DNA of 64,000 nucleotides from Aureimonas sp. ME7 (GTDB taxonomy: Bacteria; Pseudomonadota; Alphaproteobacteria; Rhizobiales; Rhizobiaceae). Of the stretch, positions 27,917-37,277 are shown piece after piece. The notes below the pieces were generated by a model, which saw only the letters and a program-made list of their open reading frames with translations, made no database searches and was not told the origin of the DNA. The translations under genes were made by a program, and so were the position numbers. The stretch's first letter is position 1. Each line of letters opens with the position of its first letter. The stretch covers positions 35,057 to 99,056 of the forward strand of contig NZ_CAJCKW010000012.1 in the NCBI RefSeq assembly GCF_903970965.1, written 5' to 3'.

Positions 27917-28858
27917 ATGAACGCCACCAAGACCGCCATGCTGATCGCCGCGATGACGGCCCTCTTCATGGGGGTCGGGTTTCTCTTAGGCGGCGGGCGC
28001 GGCATGGGGATCGCCTTCGTGATGGCGGCGGCGATGAACCTCTTTTCCTACTGGAACGCCGACAAGATGGTGCTGCGCATGCACGGCGCGCGCGAGGTCG
28101 ATGCGCGCACGGCGCCGGAATACTATCGCATCGTTGAGGAGCTAACGGCGCGCGCCGGATTGCCGATACCGCGCGTCTACCTGATGGAGAACGACCAGCC
28201 GAACGCGTTCGCCACGGGACGCAACCCCGAGAACGCGGCCGTCGCCGCCACCACCGGCCTTCTCCGGCGCCTGTCGCGCGAGGAGATCGCCGGCGTGATG
28301 GCGCACGAACTCGCCCACGTGCAGAACCGCGACACGCTGATCATGACCGTGACGGCGACGCTGGCCGGCGCCATCTCGATGCTCGGCAACTTCGCCTTCT
28401 TTCTCGGCGGCAACCGCGAAAACAACAACCCGCTCGGGTTCATCGGGGTTCTCGTCGCCATGCTCGTCGCCCCCTTCGCCGCGATGATCGTGCAGATGGC
28501 GATCTCGCGCACGCGCGAATACTCCGCCGACCGGCGCGGGGCGGAAATCTCGGGCAACCCGATGGCGCTCGCCTCCGCGCTCGCCAAGATCGCCAATGCG
28601 GCCGGGCGCAGCGTCAACATGCCGGCCGAGCGCAATCCGGCGACGGCCCATATGTTCATCATCAATCCCCTGAACGGCCAGCGCATGGACGGGTTGTTCT
28701 CCACCCACCCGGACACGCAGAACCGCATCGATGCGCTCGTCGCCATCGCAGGCGAGATGGGGCAGGGGCGTTTTTCCGCGCCGTCGCCCACACCCGCCGC
28801 CGTCCGGCAGGGGCCGTGGTCGGGCAACGCCAAGCCGCGCAAGGGCCCCTGGGGCTGA
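27917..28858 (+). CDS. htpX: Membrane zinc metalloprotease HtpX
   Basis: A 313-residue integral-membrane M48 protease that degrades misfolded membrane proteins. The zinc motif HELAH is at residues 130-134, with the third ligand in the EYSAD block (201-205). Hydrophobic segments lie at about 5-22, 28-44, 145-165 and 175-195. The ATG at 27917, preceded by AAGGAG, begins a membrane segment. The longer upstream frame would overlap the DUF1674 gene and is rejected. Confidence 0.93.
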   Translation: MNATKTAMLIAAMTALFMGVGFLLGGGRGMGIAFVMAAAMNLFSYWNADKMVLRMHGAREVDARTAPEYYRIVEELTARAGLPIPRVYLMENDQPNAFATGRNPENAAVAATTGLLRRLSREEIAGVMAHELAHVQNRDTLIMTVTATLAGAISMLGNFAFFLGGNRENNNPLGFIGVLVAMLVAPFAAMIVQMAISRTREYSADRRGAEISGNPMALASALAKIANAAGRSVNMPAERNPATAHMFIINPLNGQRMDGLFSTHPDTQNRIDALVAIAGEMGQGRFSAPSPTPAAVRQGPWSGNAKPRKGPWG

Positions 28859-28931
28859 GGAGCCGGCGAGTTTCGGCTCTTCGGTCCGGCGTCGTCGGAC
28901 GACACTCGAGCCTCGCGCGCTCGAGGGCGGC

Positions 28932-29450
28932 TCAAGTCCGATCCCGGACCGCTTCCTCCAGGATGGCCGGCGTGTTGGCCGCGCCCATGGCACGCGCGGC
29001 CCCCAGCGCATCGAGCCCTTCGGGCGTCCGGCGGCGGGCGTCGGCGCCCCGCTCCAGAAGGAGGCGCACCATGTCGACCCGGTCGAACATGGCGGCCATC
29101 ATCAAGGGCGTGCGCCCGTCCGGCCCGGCCCCGTCCACCGCCGCGCCCCCGTCGAGGAGCGCGCGGGCCGTCCGGGCGTCGCCCTTGAAGGCGGTGCCGG
29201 CGAGCGGCGTCTGGCCCCGGTCGTTCGGCCGGTCCGGGTCCGCGCCGTGGCGGATCAGCGCGGCCGAAAGCTCCGCATGGCCGTGGTAGCTCGCCAGCAT
29301 CAGGAGCGTGTCGCCCTTATCGTTGGTGAGGTTGGGCGGCAGGCCGCCGGCGAGAAGTCCTTCGAGGAACCCCGCTTCGCCGTCTCGTGCCGCCTGGAAC
29401 ACGCGGGCCGCAAAGGCCAGGGTCTCGTCGTCGAGGATCGGCTCGCTCAT
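28932..29450 (-). CDS. Ankyrin-repeat protein
   Basis: A 172-residue protein made almost entirely of ankyrin repeats: NDKGDTLLMLASYHGHAELSAALIRHGADPD, then NDRGQTPLAGTAFKGDARTARALLDGGAAVD, then GPDGRTPLMMAAMFDRVDMVRLLLERGAD, plus a degenerate C-terminal unit. No signal peptide is seen. Such proteins mediate protein binding; the partner is unknown. The start at 29450 is the first ATG ahead of the conserved N-terminus (MSEPILDDET). Confidence 0.85.
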   Translation of the reverse strand: MSEPILDDETLAFAARVFQAARDGEAGFLEGLLAGGLPPNLTNDKGDTLLMLASYHGHAELSAALIRHGADPDRPNDRGQTPLAGTAFKGDARTARALLDGGAAVDGAGPDGRTPLMMAAMFDRVDMVRLLLERGADARRRTPEGLDALGAARAMGAANTPAILEEAVRDRT

Positions 29451-29630
29451 CGGGGTGTCCTTGGTGGATGGGGGTTCGAGGTCGGAACGTTTGACGCCTG
29501 AAGCCTTCGAACGCAACCGATGCCGCTCGGCCCCCGCTCGCTCGCGCCGCAGGATGGGCCGATCGCCTTCGGTCAACTGGAGGGAGACGCAAGGCGCATG
29601 CTAGAGTTGGCGGGGCAAGGAGGGCAGGAC

Positions 29631-30254
29631 GTGAAAGTTCCCGAGCCAAGCAAGGTATCCGCCGACGAATTCCTCCATTGGGTGTTCGATCAGGACGGGC
29701 ATTTCGAACTGGTGGATGGGTTCGTCGTCGAGATGATGGCGGGCGCCAAACAGGCGCACAACGTCGTCGTCAGCAATATCGTGATATCGATCGGGCCCCA
29801 GGCCAAACGCGACGGATGCCGGACCACCTCCAGCGACACGGCGGTGAGGACGGGCGCGGACGGCATCCGGTTTCCCGATGTGGTGGTGGATTGCGGGCCC
29901 CCCGATCCGTCCGCGCTCGTCGCGGCTCGTCCGACGCTCGTCGTGGAAGTGTCCTCGCCCGGAACGAGCCAGGTGGATACGACGGACAAGCTCGACGAGT
30001 ATCAGAGGCACGAGACGATCCGGCTGATCCTGTTCGTCGAACCCGGGATCGTTTCGGCGAAGCTCTACAGACGCGGCGAGGAAGGCGTCTGGTCCGCAGC
30101 GAAGTACGAAGATCTTGCGGATATCGTTGATCTACCCGAGATCGAATCGACGCTTCGCCTGCGCGATATCTACGATACGCTCGCTCCCGGTCATCGGCCT
30201 CGTCTCCAACTCGTGAAGGGCGAGAACGGCGGCCCTTCGTCCGATCGACGCTGA
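29631..30254 (+). CDS. Uma2-family (DUF820) putative endonuclease
   Basis: A 207-residue protein with the Uma2/DUF820 restriction-endonuclease-like fold. VSADEFLHWVFDQDGHFELVDGFVVEMM, then IRFPDVVVDCG and RPTLVVEVSSPGTSQVDTTDKLDEYQ carry the Asp-(Glu) active-site pattern. Biological roles of this family are poorly known; it is common in cyanobacteria and patchy in Rhizobiales. A GTG at 29631 is chosen because AAGGAGG precedes it at correct spacing; an ATG at 29598 would add 11 residues. Confidence 0.75.
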   Translation: MKVPEPSKVSADEFLHWVFDQDGHFELVDGFVVEMMAGAKQAHNVVVSNIVISIGPQAKRDGCRTTSSDTAVRTGADGIRFPDVVVDCGPPDPSALVAARPTLVVEVSSPGTSQVDTTDKLDEYQRHETIRLILFVEPGIVSAKLYRRGEEGVWSAAKYEDLADIVDLPEIESTLRLRDIYDTLAPGHRPRLQLVKGENGGPSSDRR

Positions 30255-30392
30255 TCCATATCGAGCGCCCGGCGGGTCGAGCCGACCGGAGGTCCATCAG
30301 CTTCGCGAAATCCGCAAGCCGCGCCCATGTGGCATGGATGCCCGACGCACCGGCCCTTGCCCTCGCTCCCCGCGCGGCCCATAGCATCCGCG

Positions 30393-31760
30393 ATGCAAAA
30401 GCCGCGCAAAGCCGTCCGCCCCGTCGTCGCCACGCCGCCCGAGCGGCCGGGCCTGTCCAGCCGGCGCGTCGCCGCGCGGCTGCTGGCCGCCGTGGTGGAT
30501 ACGCGCACTTCGCTCGACGGCCTGACCGACCGGGGCCACGGGCATCCCGATTTCCGGGCGCTGGACGCGCGCGACCAGGGGCTGGTCAAGGCGATCCTCC
30601 TCGTCGCCCTGCGTCGGCGCGGCACGATCGAGGCGATCGTGTCGGCCTGCATCGAGAAGCCGCTGCCGCCCAAGGCCGCCGCGCTTCGCCACATCCTCCA
30701 TGTCGGGGCGGCGCAGATCCTGTTTCTCGACGTGCCGGATTCGGCGGCGGTGGACCTCGGCGTCGAGCAAGCGCGCCTCGACCCGCGCACCGGGCGCTTC
30801 GACAAGCTCGTCAACGCCGTCCTGCGCCGCATCGCGCGAGAAAAGGACGCGTTTCTCCAAAGCTTCGACGATCCGCGCCTCGACTGTCCGCCCTGGCTCT
30901 CGGAGCGCCTCGCCGCCGCCTATGGCGAAGAGGAGGCATCCCGTATCGCCGCGCTCCACCGCGTTCCGGCGCCGCTCGACCTGACGGTGCGCGGCGCACC
31001 GGACGCGTTGGCCGAGCGGCTCGGCGGCGAGGCGCTGCCGACCGGCACGGTGCGGCTCGTCGGCGGGGAAGGGGCGGTGAGCGACCTGCCGGGTTTTGCC
31101 GAAGGGCAATGGTGGGTGCAGGATGCCGCCGCCGCGCTCCCCGCCCAGCTGTTCGGCGATCTCGCGGGCCGGCGCGCCATCGACCTGTGCGCCGCGCCCG
31201 GCGGCAAGACGGCGCAGCTCGCCGCACGCGGCGCGCGCGTCACCGCGCTCGACATTTCCGCCTCGCGCATGCGGCGCCTGCGCGAAAACCTGTCCCGCCT
31301 CGGGCTGGAAGCCGAAACCCATGTCGGCGATCTCGCGGCCTACCAACCGCCCGAGCCCTTCGACGCCGTGCTTCTCGACGCGCCCTGCTCCTCCACCGGC
31401 ACGATCCGTCGGCATCCGGACGTCGCCTGGACCAAGACGGGCGAGGAGGTGGAGAAGCTCGCCGGCGTCCAGGCCCGTCTTTTAAGTCAGGCCGCAGCGC
31501 TGGTCGCCCCCAACGGGCTTCTCGTCTTTTCCAACTGCTCGCTCGACCCGGTGGAGGGCGAGGCGGTGGCGCGCGCCTTTGCCGCCGAGACGCCCGGTTT
31601 CCGGCTGGAGCCGGTCCGCGCAGAGGAAGTTCCCGGTCTCGAAGCGGCGGTGAGCGCGGAGGGCTTCCTGCGCACGACGCCCGCCATGCTGGATCGGGGC
31701 GCGCCGGAGCGCTCGGGGCTCGACGGCTTCTTCGCCGCAAGGTTCCGCCGCACCGGGTGA
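30393..31760 (+). CDS. rsmB: 16S rRNA (cytosine-C5) methyltransferase RsmB
   Basis: A 455-residue RNA methyltransferase. An N-terminal NusB-like RNA-binding domain (about 20-155) is followed by the SAM-binding fold with DLCAAPGGKTAQLA. The two active-site cysteines appear in DAPCSSTGTIRRHP and VFSNCSLDPVEGEAVA. The ATG at 30393 gives a normal-length protein; the frame continues upstream without support. It precedes the heparinase-like gene, a Rhizobiales gene order. Confidence 0.92.
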   Translation: MQKPRKAVRPVVATPPERPGLSSRRVAARLLAAVVDTRTSLDGLTDRGHGHPDFRALDARDQGLVKAILLVALRRRGTIEAIVSACIEKPLPPKAAALRHILHVGAAQILFLDVPDSAAVDLGVEQARLDPRTGRFDKLVNAVLRRIAREKDAFLQSFDDPRLDCPPWLSERLAAAYGEEEASRIAALHRVPAPLDLTVRGAPDALAERLGGEALPTGTVRLVGGEGAVSDLPGFAEGQWWVQDAAAALPAQLFGDLAGRRAIDLCAAPGGKTAQLAARGARVTALDISASRMRRLRENLSRLGLEAETHVGDLAAYQPPEPFDAVLLDAPCSSTGTIRRHPDVAWTKTGEEVEKLAGVQARLLSQAAALVAPNGLLVFSNCSLDPVEGEAVARAFAAETPGFRLEPVRAEEVPGLEAAVSAEGFLRTTPAMLDRGAPERSGLDGFFAARFRRTG

Positions 31761-31959
31761 TGCGCGGGAGCGACGAGGAGGCTTCCATCGCCCTTCGTCC
31801 CTCGTCGCGCCAGCCTCGCATCAGCCTGCCCGCTTACGGGCCCTATCCTTTAAGACATCGTTAACCCTGTTGGCGGAAGTTGGTCCTCGACCGATCCGCG
31901 CTTCACGTCTTCTTCGCGGACCATTTCGAACAGGCGTTGCGCCTCGCGGAGGAATGCGG

Positions 31960-33654
31960 ATGACGACAGGATTCGTCGACGAACCCCGCCTTGCCGGGCT
32001 GATGGTGCGCGAGATCACGCGCCGGACCGCCGCCCGCCTGCGCTCGGCCCTTGCCCGTCCGCTCAGCCTCGCCTGGAACGCGCCGCAGCTTCCCGCCGCC
32101 CCCTTGTCCGATCTCCGGCTCGGCGATGCTTCGGTGGCGCGGGGCTTCTATGTCGGCCATGTCTGGCTCGGCGGCTATCTCGTCGAGCTCAACGGGCGCT
32201 CGCCCTTCTCCTTGCGCGACGAGGCGCGGCCGTGGCGGGCGGAACTGCACGCCTTCGGCTGGCTGCGCCATTTCACCAGGGCGGGCGATGCCCTGTCGGC
32301 CGAGCACGTGCGCGCCCTCGTCGGCGACTGGCTGCGCCTCAAGCGGCGCCAGCGCACGGGCCTTGCCTACGAGCACGAGGTGGCGGCGCGCCGGGTCATC
32401 AGCTGGATCGCCCATGCGCCGACGATCCTCAGCGGCGCCGACGCCGCCTTCGTCGATCGTTTCGCGCGCGGGCTGAGCGCCGAGGTGCGCCAGCTGCGCC
32501 GCATGGCGCCTTCCGCCCCCAACGGCACGCCGCGCCTTCGCCTGCGCATGGCACTGTGCGCGGCAGCGCTGGCCGAGCCGCGCCCGGGCGCGGCGCTGAA
32601 GCTTCAGGCCAAGCTTCTGGGCGAGGAGCTCGATCGCCAGATCCACCCCGACGGCGGCCACCTGTCGCGCAATCCCGCCGCCGTTTCCAGCATCCTCGCC
32701 GACCTCGTCCCGCTCTGCCAGCTCTTCGCCGAGCGCGGGCAGGCGGTGCCGCGCCCGGTGTTCGGCGCGGTGGACCGGATGCTGCCGGCGCTGCGCTTCT
32801 TCCGCCACGGCGACGGGGCGCTCGCCCTCTTCAACGGCGCGGGCGTGCCCGACCATCATCTGGCGGCCGCGCTCCTGCGTCACGACGAGACGCTGGGCGA
32901 GCCGATCAGCCAGATGCGCCAGTCCGGCTATCATCGCCTCGCCGCCGGGCTGACCGTGGTTCTGGCCGATACCGGCGCGCCGCCGGCGCCCGACGTGTCC
33001 AGCGACGCCCATGCCGGCACGCTCGCCTTCGAGTTCTCCGCCGGCGGCCGGCGCTTCGTGGTCAATTGCGGGGCGCCGGTGAAGCTCGACGCCGGCTGGC
33101 GCCGCCTGTCGCGCACCACGGCTGCCCATTCGACGCTGACGCTCAACGACCAGTCCTCGTCCCGCTTTTCGCGCTCCGAAGCCGTCGACCGCTTTCTCGG
33201 CGGCCCGCTTCTGCCCGGCCCGACGCGCGTGCCGGTGAACCGCGAGGAAACGCGCGAAGGCCAGCTCCTCACCGCCGCCCACGACGGCTACCGACAGGCC
33301 TTCGGCTTCGTCCATGAGCGCCAGCTCTTCGTATCGCGCGACGGGCGCCGCATCGAGGGCGTCGACCGTTTGTTCCAGGCCGCCGGCCGCTGCCACCGAA
33401 TGGCCTCGGAAGAGCCGATGGGAACGCTGCGCTTCCATCTCCACCCCGACGTGCGGGTGGAGGAAGCGGGCGAAGGGCTCCGCCTCGTCCATGGCGAGGA
33501 GATCTGGTGGTTCTTCTCCGACGGCGAGGCGCAGCTGGAAGAATCCATCTTCTTCGCCGATGCCGCCGGCCCCCGGCGCACTCAGCAGATCGTCCTGCCG
33601 CTCGACTGCCTCGACCGGACCGACCTCAACTGGCGCTTCGAGCGCCAGGGGTGA
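31960..33654 (+). CDS. Heparinase II/III family protein
   Basis: A 564-residue protein with an alpha-helical N-terminal half (about 40-330) and a C-terminal beta-sandwich typical of heparinase II/III-like polysaccharide lyases. GYHRLAAGLTVVLADTGAPP, HAGTLAFEFSAGGRRFVVNCG and AAHSTLTLNDQSSSRF (with the His-Ser-Thr pattern) are recognisable. No signal peptide is evident from the chosen ATG. The start at 31960 follows GGAGGA. Conserved between rsmB and purH in many Rhizobiales, where its substrate is unknown. Confidence 0.88.
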   Translation: MTTGFVDEPRLAGLMVREITRRTAARLRSALARPLSLAWNAPQLPAAPLSDLRLGDASVARGFYVGHVWLGGYLVELNGRSPFSLRDEARPWRAELHAFGWLRHFTRAGDALSAEHVRALVGDWLRLKRRQRTGLAYEHEVAARRVISWIAHAPTILSGADAAFVDRFARGLSAEVRQLRRMAPSAPNGTPRLRLRMALCAAALAEPRPGAALKLQAKLLGEELDRQIHPDGGHLSRNPAAVSSILADLVPLCQLFAERGQAVPRPVFGAVDRMLPALRFFRHGDGALALFNGAGVPDHHLAAALLRHDETLGEPISQMRQSGYHRLAAGLTVVLADTGAPPAPDVSSDAHAGTLAFEFSAGGRRFVVNCGAPVKLDAGWRRLSRTTAAHSTLTLNDQSSSRFSRSEAVDRFLGGPLLPGPTRVPVNREETREGQLLTAAHDGYRQAFGFVHERQLFVSRDGRRIEGVDRLFQAAGRCHRMASEEPMGTLRFHLHPDVRVEEAGEGLRLVHGEEIWWFFSDGEAQLEESIFFADAAGPRRTQQIVLPLDCLDRTDLNWRFERQG

Positions 33655-33731
33655 AAAAACCGCATGGGCTGAACGCCCGTCCCCCGCCGCCCTATCTGCT
33701 CGTTTGTCCATCACGGAAGGCGGCAGGTCCC

Positions 33732-33902
33732 ATGCACCGAACACTTCTTCTCGCGGGGCTGGGCCTTCTCCTGTCCGGCTGCGGCGGCATGAACCGCGCC
33801 GTCACCGTCCTTCCCAATACGCTGGACGACCTCGGGCGCCAGACGGAGCCGCTTCGTGGGCCCCGGCAGCCGGGTGACGAGGCGCTGGCCGTCCGCCCTT
33901 GA
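33732..33902 (+). CDS. Small lipoprotein
   Basis: A 56-residue protein beginning MHRTLLLAGLGLLLSGCGG, a short signal peptide with a lipobox and the modified Cys at residue 17. The mature part (NRAVTVLPNTLDDLGRQTEP) is polar with no recognised domain. It lies between the heparinase-like gene and the DUF2189 gene. The clear lipobox makes it credible despite its size. Confidence 0.6.
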   Translation: MHRTLLLAGLGLLLSGCGGMNRAVTVLPNTLDDLGRQTEPLRGPRQPGDEALAVRP

Positions 33903-34043
33903 ACGGCGAGGGGTCGCCAAGCCCCGCGAAGGGGCGTAACCTCCCGGGCTTCACGCATGGGGAGTTCGGCTCCCGGCCGCCCGCTCCCGCCGGTTGCGTC
34001 GCGTATCGATCGGTTGTCCCCCCAGGCCGGAGGAGACGATCCC

Positions 34044-34835
34044 ATGAAAGCCATGCCGTTCGACGCCGGCCAAAGAGCCGCGCACCCGGTGCCCGCGATC
34101 CGACGGATCGAGCTCACCGACCTCACGCAAGCCCTGCGCCTCGGCTGGGCCGATTTCCTGCGCCGCCCGACGCATCTCGTGTTTCTCGCCTTCATCTATC
34201 CCCTGGCGGGCCTTGCCATCGCTTTCGGCCTGACGAACTCGGACGCCTTTCCCCTCCTGTTTCCGCTGGTGTCGGGCTTTGCCATTCTCGGCCCAGTCGC
34301 CGCGCTCGGCTTCTACGAAATCAGCCGGCGCGAGGAGCGGGGTGAGCCGACCTCGTGGCGCCATGCCTTCGACGCGCTGCAAAGCCCGGCGCGCGGCGCG
34401 ATCGCGCGTGTCGCGCTCGCCCTCCTGGCGCTGTTCGTTCTCTGGCTCGTCAGCGCGAAAGGCCTGTTCGCGCTGCTGGCGCCCGAAACCGGCACCTCGA
34501 GCTATCTCGGCTTCCTCGGCGACCTCCTGTCGACGCCGGCCGGATGGACGCTGGTGATGGTCGGGCACATCGTCGGGTTCGCCTTCGCGGCGGTCGCCTT
34601 TTCGCTCGGCGCCATTTCCCTGCCCCTGATCCTCGACCGGCATGTCGGCGCGGGCGAGGCGATGGCGACCTCGGTGGAAGCGGTGCGCGCCAACCCACGC
34701 ATCATGGGCACCTGGGGGCTGATCGTCGCCGGGCTCGTGATCCTCGGCTCGGTGCCATTGCTGGTCGGGCTCGCCCTGGTTCTACCGGTTCTCGGCCACG
34801 CGACCTGGCATCTTTACCGCCGCGCGATGGGCTGA
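34044..34835 (+). CDS. DUF2189 integral-membrane protein
   Basis: A 263-residue protein with about six membrane segments, near residues 40-60, 70-90, 115-135, 155-190, 215-235 and 235-255. The N-terminal RIELTDLTQALRLGWADFLRRPTHLVFLAFIYP and GFYEISRREERGEP are DUF2189 signatures. The function is unknown. The ATG at 34044 has a strong GGAGGAG ribosome site; the longer frame upstream is rejected. It precedes purH. Confidence 0.85.
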   Translation: MKAMPFDAGQRAAHPVPAIRRIELTDLTQALRLGWADFLRRPTHLVFLAFIYPLAGLAIAFGLTNSDAFPLLFPLVSGFAILGPVAALGFYEISRREERGEPTSWRHAFDALQSPARGAIARVALALLALFVLWLVSAKGLFALLAPETGTSSYLGFLGDLLSTPAGWTLVMVGHIVGFAFAAVAFSLGAISLPLILDRHVGAGEAMATSVEAVRANPRIMGTWGLIVAGLVILGSVPLLVGLALVLPVLGHATWHLYRRAMG

Positions 34836-34953
34836 AGGTCCCATCGGGGCCGGCGCGGCGGTTGTTTCGCGTGCCGGCCCGGCCTAATGGGGGGCGATGG
34901 AAAGGCACATCCCGTCGATGGGCGTGCCCCATGCTTCGAAAAGGATGCTTCCG

Positions 34954-36567
34954 ATGGCTGTCGCCGCCAACCGCACTCCCGCCCCCGACCGTCATCCGGT
35001 GCGCCGCGCGCTCCTGTCGGTGTTCGACAAGGCGGGGCTGGTGGATCTGGCGCGGGGTCTTTCCGCGCTCGGCGTCGAGCTCGTCTCCACCGGCGGCTCG
35101 CGCGCTGCGATCGAGGCGGCGGGGCTCACCGTTCGCGACGTTTCCGAACTCACCGGCTTTCCCGAGATCATGGACGGCCGCGTGAAGACGTTGCATCCGG
35201 GCGTTCATGGCGGGCTTCTGGGCGTGCGCGCCGACCCGGCGCACGCTCAAGCCATGGACGAGCATGGGATCTCCGGCATCGATCTTCTCGTCGTCAATCT
35301 CTACCCGTTCGCCGAAACGGTGGCGTCGGGCGCCGACCGGCTGGCGATCATCGAGAACATCGACATCGGCGGACCCGCGATGATCCGGGCCGGCGCCAAG
35401 AACCACGCCTATGTCTCGGTCTTGACCGACCCCGCCGACTACGCCGCCTTTCTCGCCGAGCTGACGCAGGGCAAGGGCGAGATCGGCGTCGACACGCGCC
35501 GACGCCTCGCGGGCAAGGCCTACGGGGTTACCGCCGCCTATGACGCGGCCGTCTCCACGTGGTTTGCGGCGACCGAAAACGAGCCGGCGCCCGCGCGCCG
35601 CGCCTTTGCGGGCACGCTCCAGTCGTCCCTGCGCTACGGCGAGAACCCGCACCAGTCCGCCGCCTTCTATCTCGACGGGTCGGGGCGCCGGGGCGTGGCC
35701 ACCGCGCGCCAGGTTCAGGGCAAGGAACTCTCCTACAACAACATCAACGACACGGATGCCGCCTTCGAGCTCGTCGCCGAGTTCGATCCCCAGCGCACGG
35801 CCGCCGTCGCCATCATCAAGCACGCCAACCCCTGCGGCGTCGCCGAAGGGGCGAGCCTCGGAGAAGCCTATGCCCGCGCGCTCGCCTGCGATCCGGTGTC
35901 GGCCTTCGGCGGCATCGTCGCCTTGAACCGCAAGCTGGACGCCGCCTCCGCCGCCGAGATCGTCAAGGTCTTCACCGAGGTGATCATCGCGCCCGACGCC
36001 GACGAGGAGGCGATCGCGCTCGTCGCCGCCAAGAAGAACCTTCGCCTGCTCCTCACCGGCGGCCTTCCGGACCCGCGCGAGGCGGGGCTCGCGGTGAAAT
36101 CCGTCGCCGGCGGCCTTCTCGTCCAGTCGCGCGACAACGGCACGGTGGAGGGTCTCGATCTCAAGGTGGTGACGAAGCGCGCGCCGACCGACGCCGAGAT
36201 GGCGGACCTCCGTTTCGCCTTCCGCGTCGCCAAGCACGTGAAGTCCAACGCCATCGTCTACGCCAAGGACTTGGCGACGGTCGGGGTCGGGGCCGGCCAG
36301 ATGAGCCGCGTCGATTCCGCCCGCATCGCTGCGAGGAAAGCCGAGGATGCGGCCGAAACCGCAGGCAGTGCGGTGCTGACGCGGGGCTCGGTGGTGGCCT
36401 CGGACGCGTTCTTCCCCTTTGCCGACGGTCTTCTCTCGGCGGTCGCGGCCGGCGCGCGCGCCGTGATCCAGCCCGGCGGCTCGATGCGCGACGCCGAGGT
36501 GATTGCGGCCGCTGACGAGCACGACATCGCCATGGTGTTCACCGGCATGCGCCACTTCCGCCACTGA
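34954..36567 (+). CDS. purH: Bifunctional AICAR transformylase / IMP cyclohydrolase
   Basis: A 537-residue enzyme for the last two steps of IMP synthesis. The N-terminal MGS-like IMP cyclohydrolase domain shows [25 protein letters not shown] and [13 protein letters not shown]. The AICAR transformylase domain shows [23 protein letters not shown] and [11 protein letters not shown]. The C-terminus [15 protein letters not shown] is canonical. The ATG at 34954 gives normal length and follows AAAGGATG. A strong hairpin follows the gene. Confidence 0.96.
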   Translation: MAVAANRTPAPDRHPVRRALLSVFDKAGLVDLARGLSALGVELVSTGGSRAAIEAAGLTVRDVSELTGFPEIMDGRVKTLHPGVHGGLLGVRADPAHAQAMDEHGISGIDLLVVNLYPFAETVASGADRLAIIENIDIGGPAMIRAGAKNHAYVSVLTDPADYAAFLAELTQGKGEIGVDTRRRLAGKAYGVTAAYDAAVSTWFAATENEPAPARRAFAGTLQSSLRYGENPHQSAAFYLDGSGRRGVATARQVQGKELSYNNINDTDAAFELVAEFDPQRTAAVAIIKHANPCGVAEGASLGEAYARALACDPVSAFGGIVALNRKLDAASAAEIVKVFTEVIIAPDADEEAIALVAAKKNLRLLLTGGLPDPREAGLAVKSVAGGLLVQSRDNGTVEGLDLKVVTKRAPTDAEMADLRFAFRVAKHVKSNAIVYAKDLATVGVGAGQMSRVDSARIAARKAEDAAETAGSAVLTRGSVVASDAFFPFADGLLSAVAAGARAVIQPGGSMRDAEVIAAADEHDIAMVFTGMRHFRH

Positions 36568-36577
36568 AGGGACCCGC

Positions 36578-36615
36578 CCTCCCGGCGCCGCGCGGAACAC
36601 GGCGGCGCCGGGAGG
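36578..36615. terminator. Strong hairpin after purH
   Basis: A perfect 14-bp GC stem (36578-36591 with 36602-36615, CCTCCCGGCGCCGC and its complement) around a 10-base loop starts 10 bases after the purH stop. No T run follows, so termination would be atypical or it may protect the mRNA end. Confidence 0.5.
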
Positions 36616-36690
36616 CCTGAGGTGGCGCGGGCGGAAGGGAAGGGAGCCATCCGCGGGGCGCGGCGTTTCCTTTTCGAAAGGAGACCTGCC

Positions 36691-37017
36691 ATGCGCTTTC
36701 GTCTCGCCGCCCCCTTGCTGTCCGCCCTGATCCTCGGCGCTTCGCCCGGATGGTCGCAGACGGCCGAACCGCCGCCGCTTTCGGGCAACGAGGATGCACC
36801 CGGGCAAGCCATTCCTCCCTCCACCGATCCGTGTTCCGCGCTACCCCAAACCGGAGAAGCGCAGACGCTGAGCGGTCAGTTGCAGGATTGCGGCGGTGTT
36901 CTGACGCCGCCCGACGAGGGCGGCAGCGCCATCGAAGCGCCCGTTCCCGCCCCCGACCCGGGCACGACGCCGGTGATCCCGCCCTCCGCCGTACCGGACC
37001 AGCCGCATCCGACGTGA
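36691..37017 (+). CDS. Secreted proline-rich hypothetical protein
   Basis: A 108-residue protein with a signal peptide (about 1-22, MRFRLAAPLLSALILGASPG) and a Pro/Gly/Thr-rich mature region. It contains two Cys (PCSALPQTGEAQTLSGQLQDCGG) that may form a disulfide. No family is recognised. The ATG at 36691 has AAAGGAG upstream, a strong ribosome site that supports it as a real gene. Confidence 0.6.
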   Translation: MRFRLAAPLLSALILGASPGWSQTAEPPPLSGNEDAPGQAIPPSTDPCSALPQTGEAQTLSGQLQDCGGVLTPPDEGGSAIEAPVPAPDPGTTPVIPPSAVPDQPHPT

Positions 37018-37100
37018 TGCTGACCGGCTGACCGCCGGGCGAACGAAGGGCGTTTACGGGATGCCCGGTAAGCTTGTGCACCCGGAGCGTTCGTTCGCGC

Positions 37101-37146
37101 GAGCGGTGAAGCGGGTTGCGCATGCGGGCGCCCCGCTTCACCGCTC
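37101..37146. terminator. Large intergenic hairpin, convergent gap
   Basis: GAGCGGTGAAGCGGG (37101-37115) pairs exactly with 37132-37146 over 15 bp around a 16-base loop that itself contains GCGCATGCG. It lies in the convergent gap before the end of the glutamate dehydrogenase gene and has no T run. Likely a structural or bidirectional stop signal. Confidence 0.45.
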
Positions 37147-37226
37147 GATGTCGTGTCCGCCCACTCGCGGGATGGCTAGGCTTTGGTTAGTTGGGAGGTT
37201 CACCGGTCTGCCCGAGCGTGGCCGGC

Positions 37227-37250
37227 GGATGGTGGAGCCACCCACCATCC
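37227..37250. terminator. Hairpin beyond the gdh stop
   Basis: GGATGGTGG (37227-37235) pairs with CCACCATCC (37242-37250) around AGCCAC, 27 bases beyond the glutamate dehydrogenase stop. No T run is seen. Confidence 0.4.
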
Positions 37251-37277
37251 TCCTCCTTGCGCGTTCGGATCGGCCGA

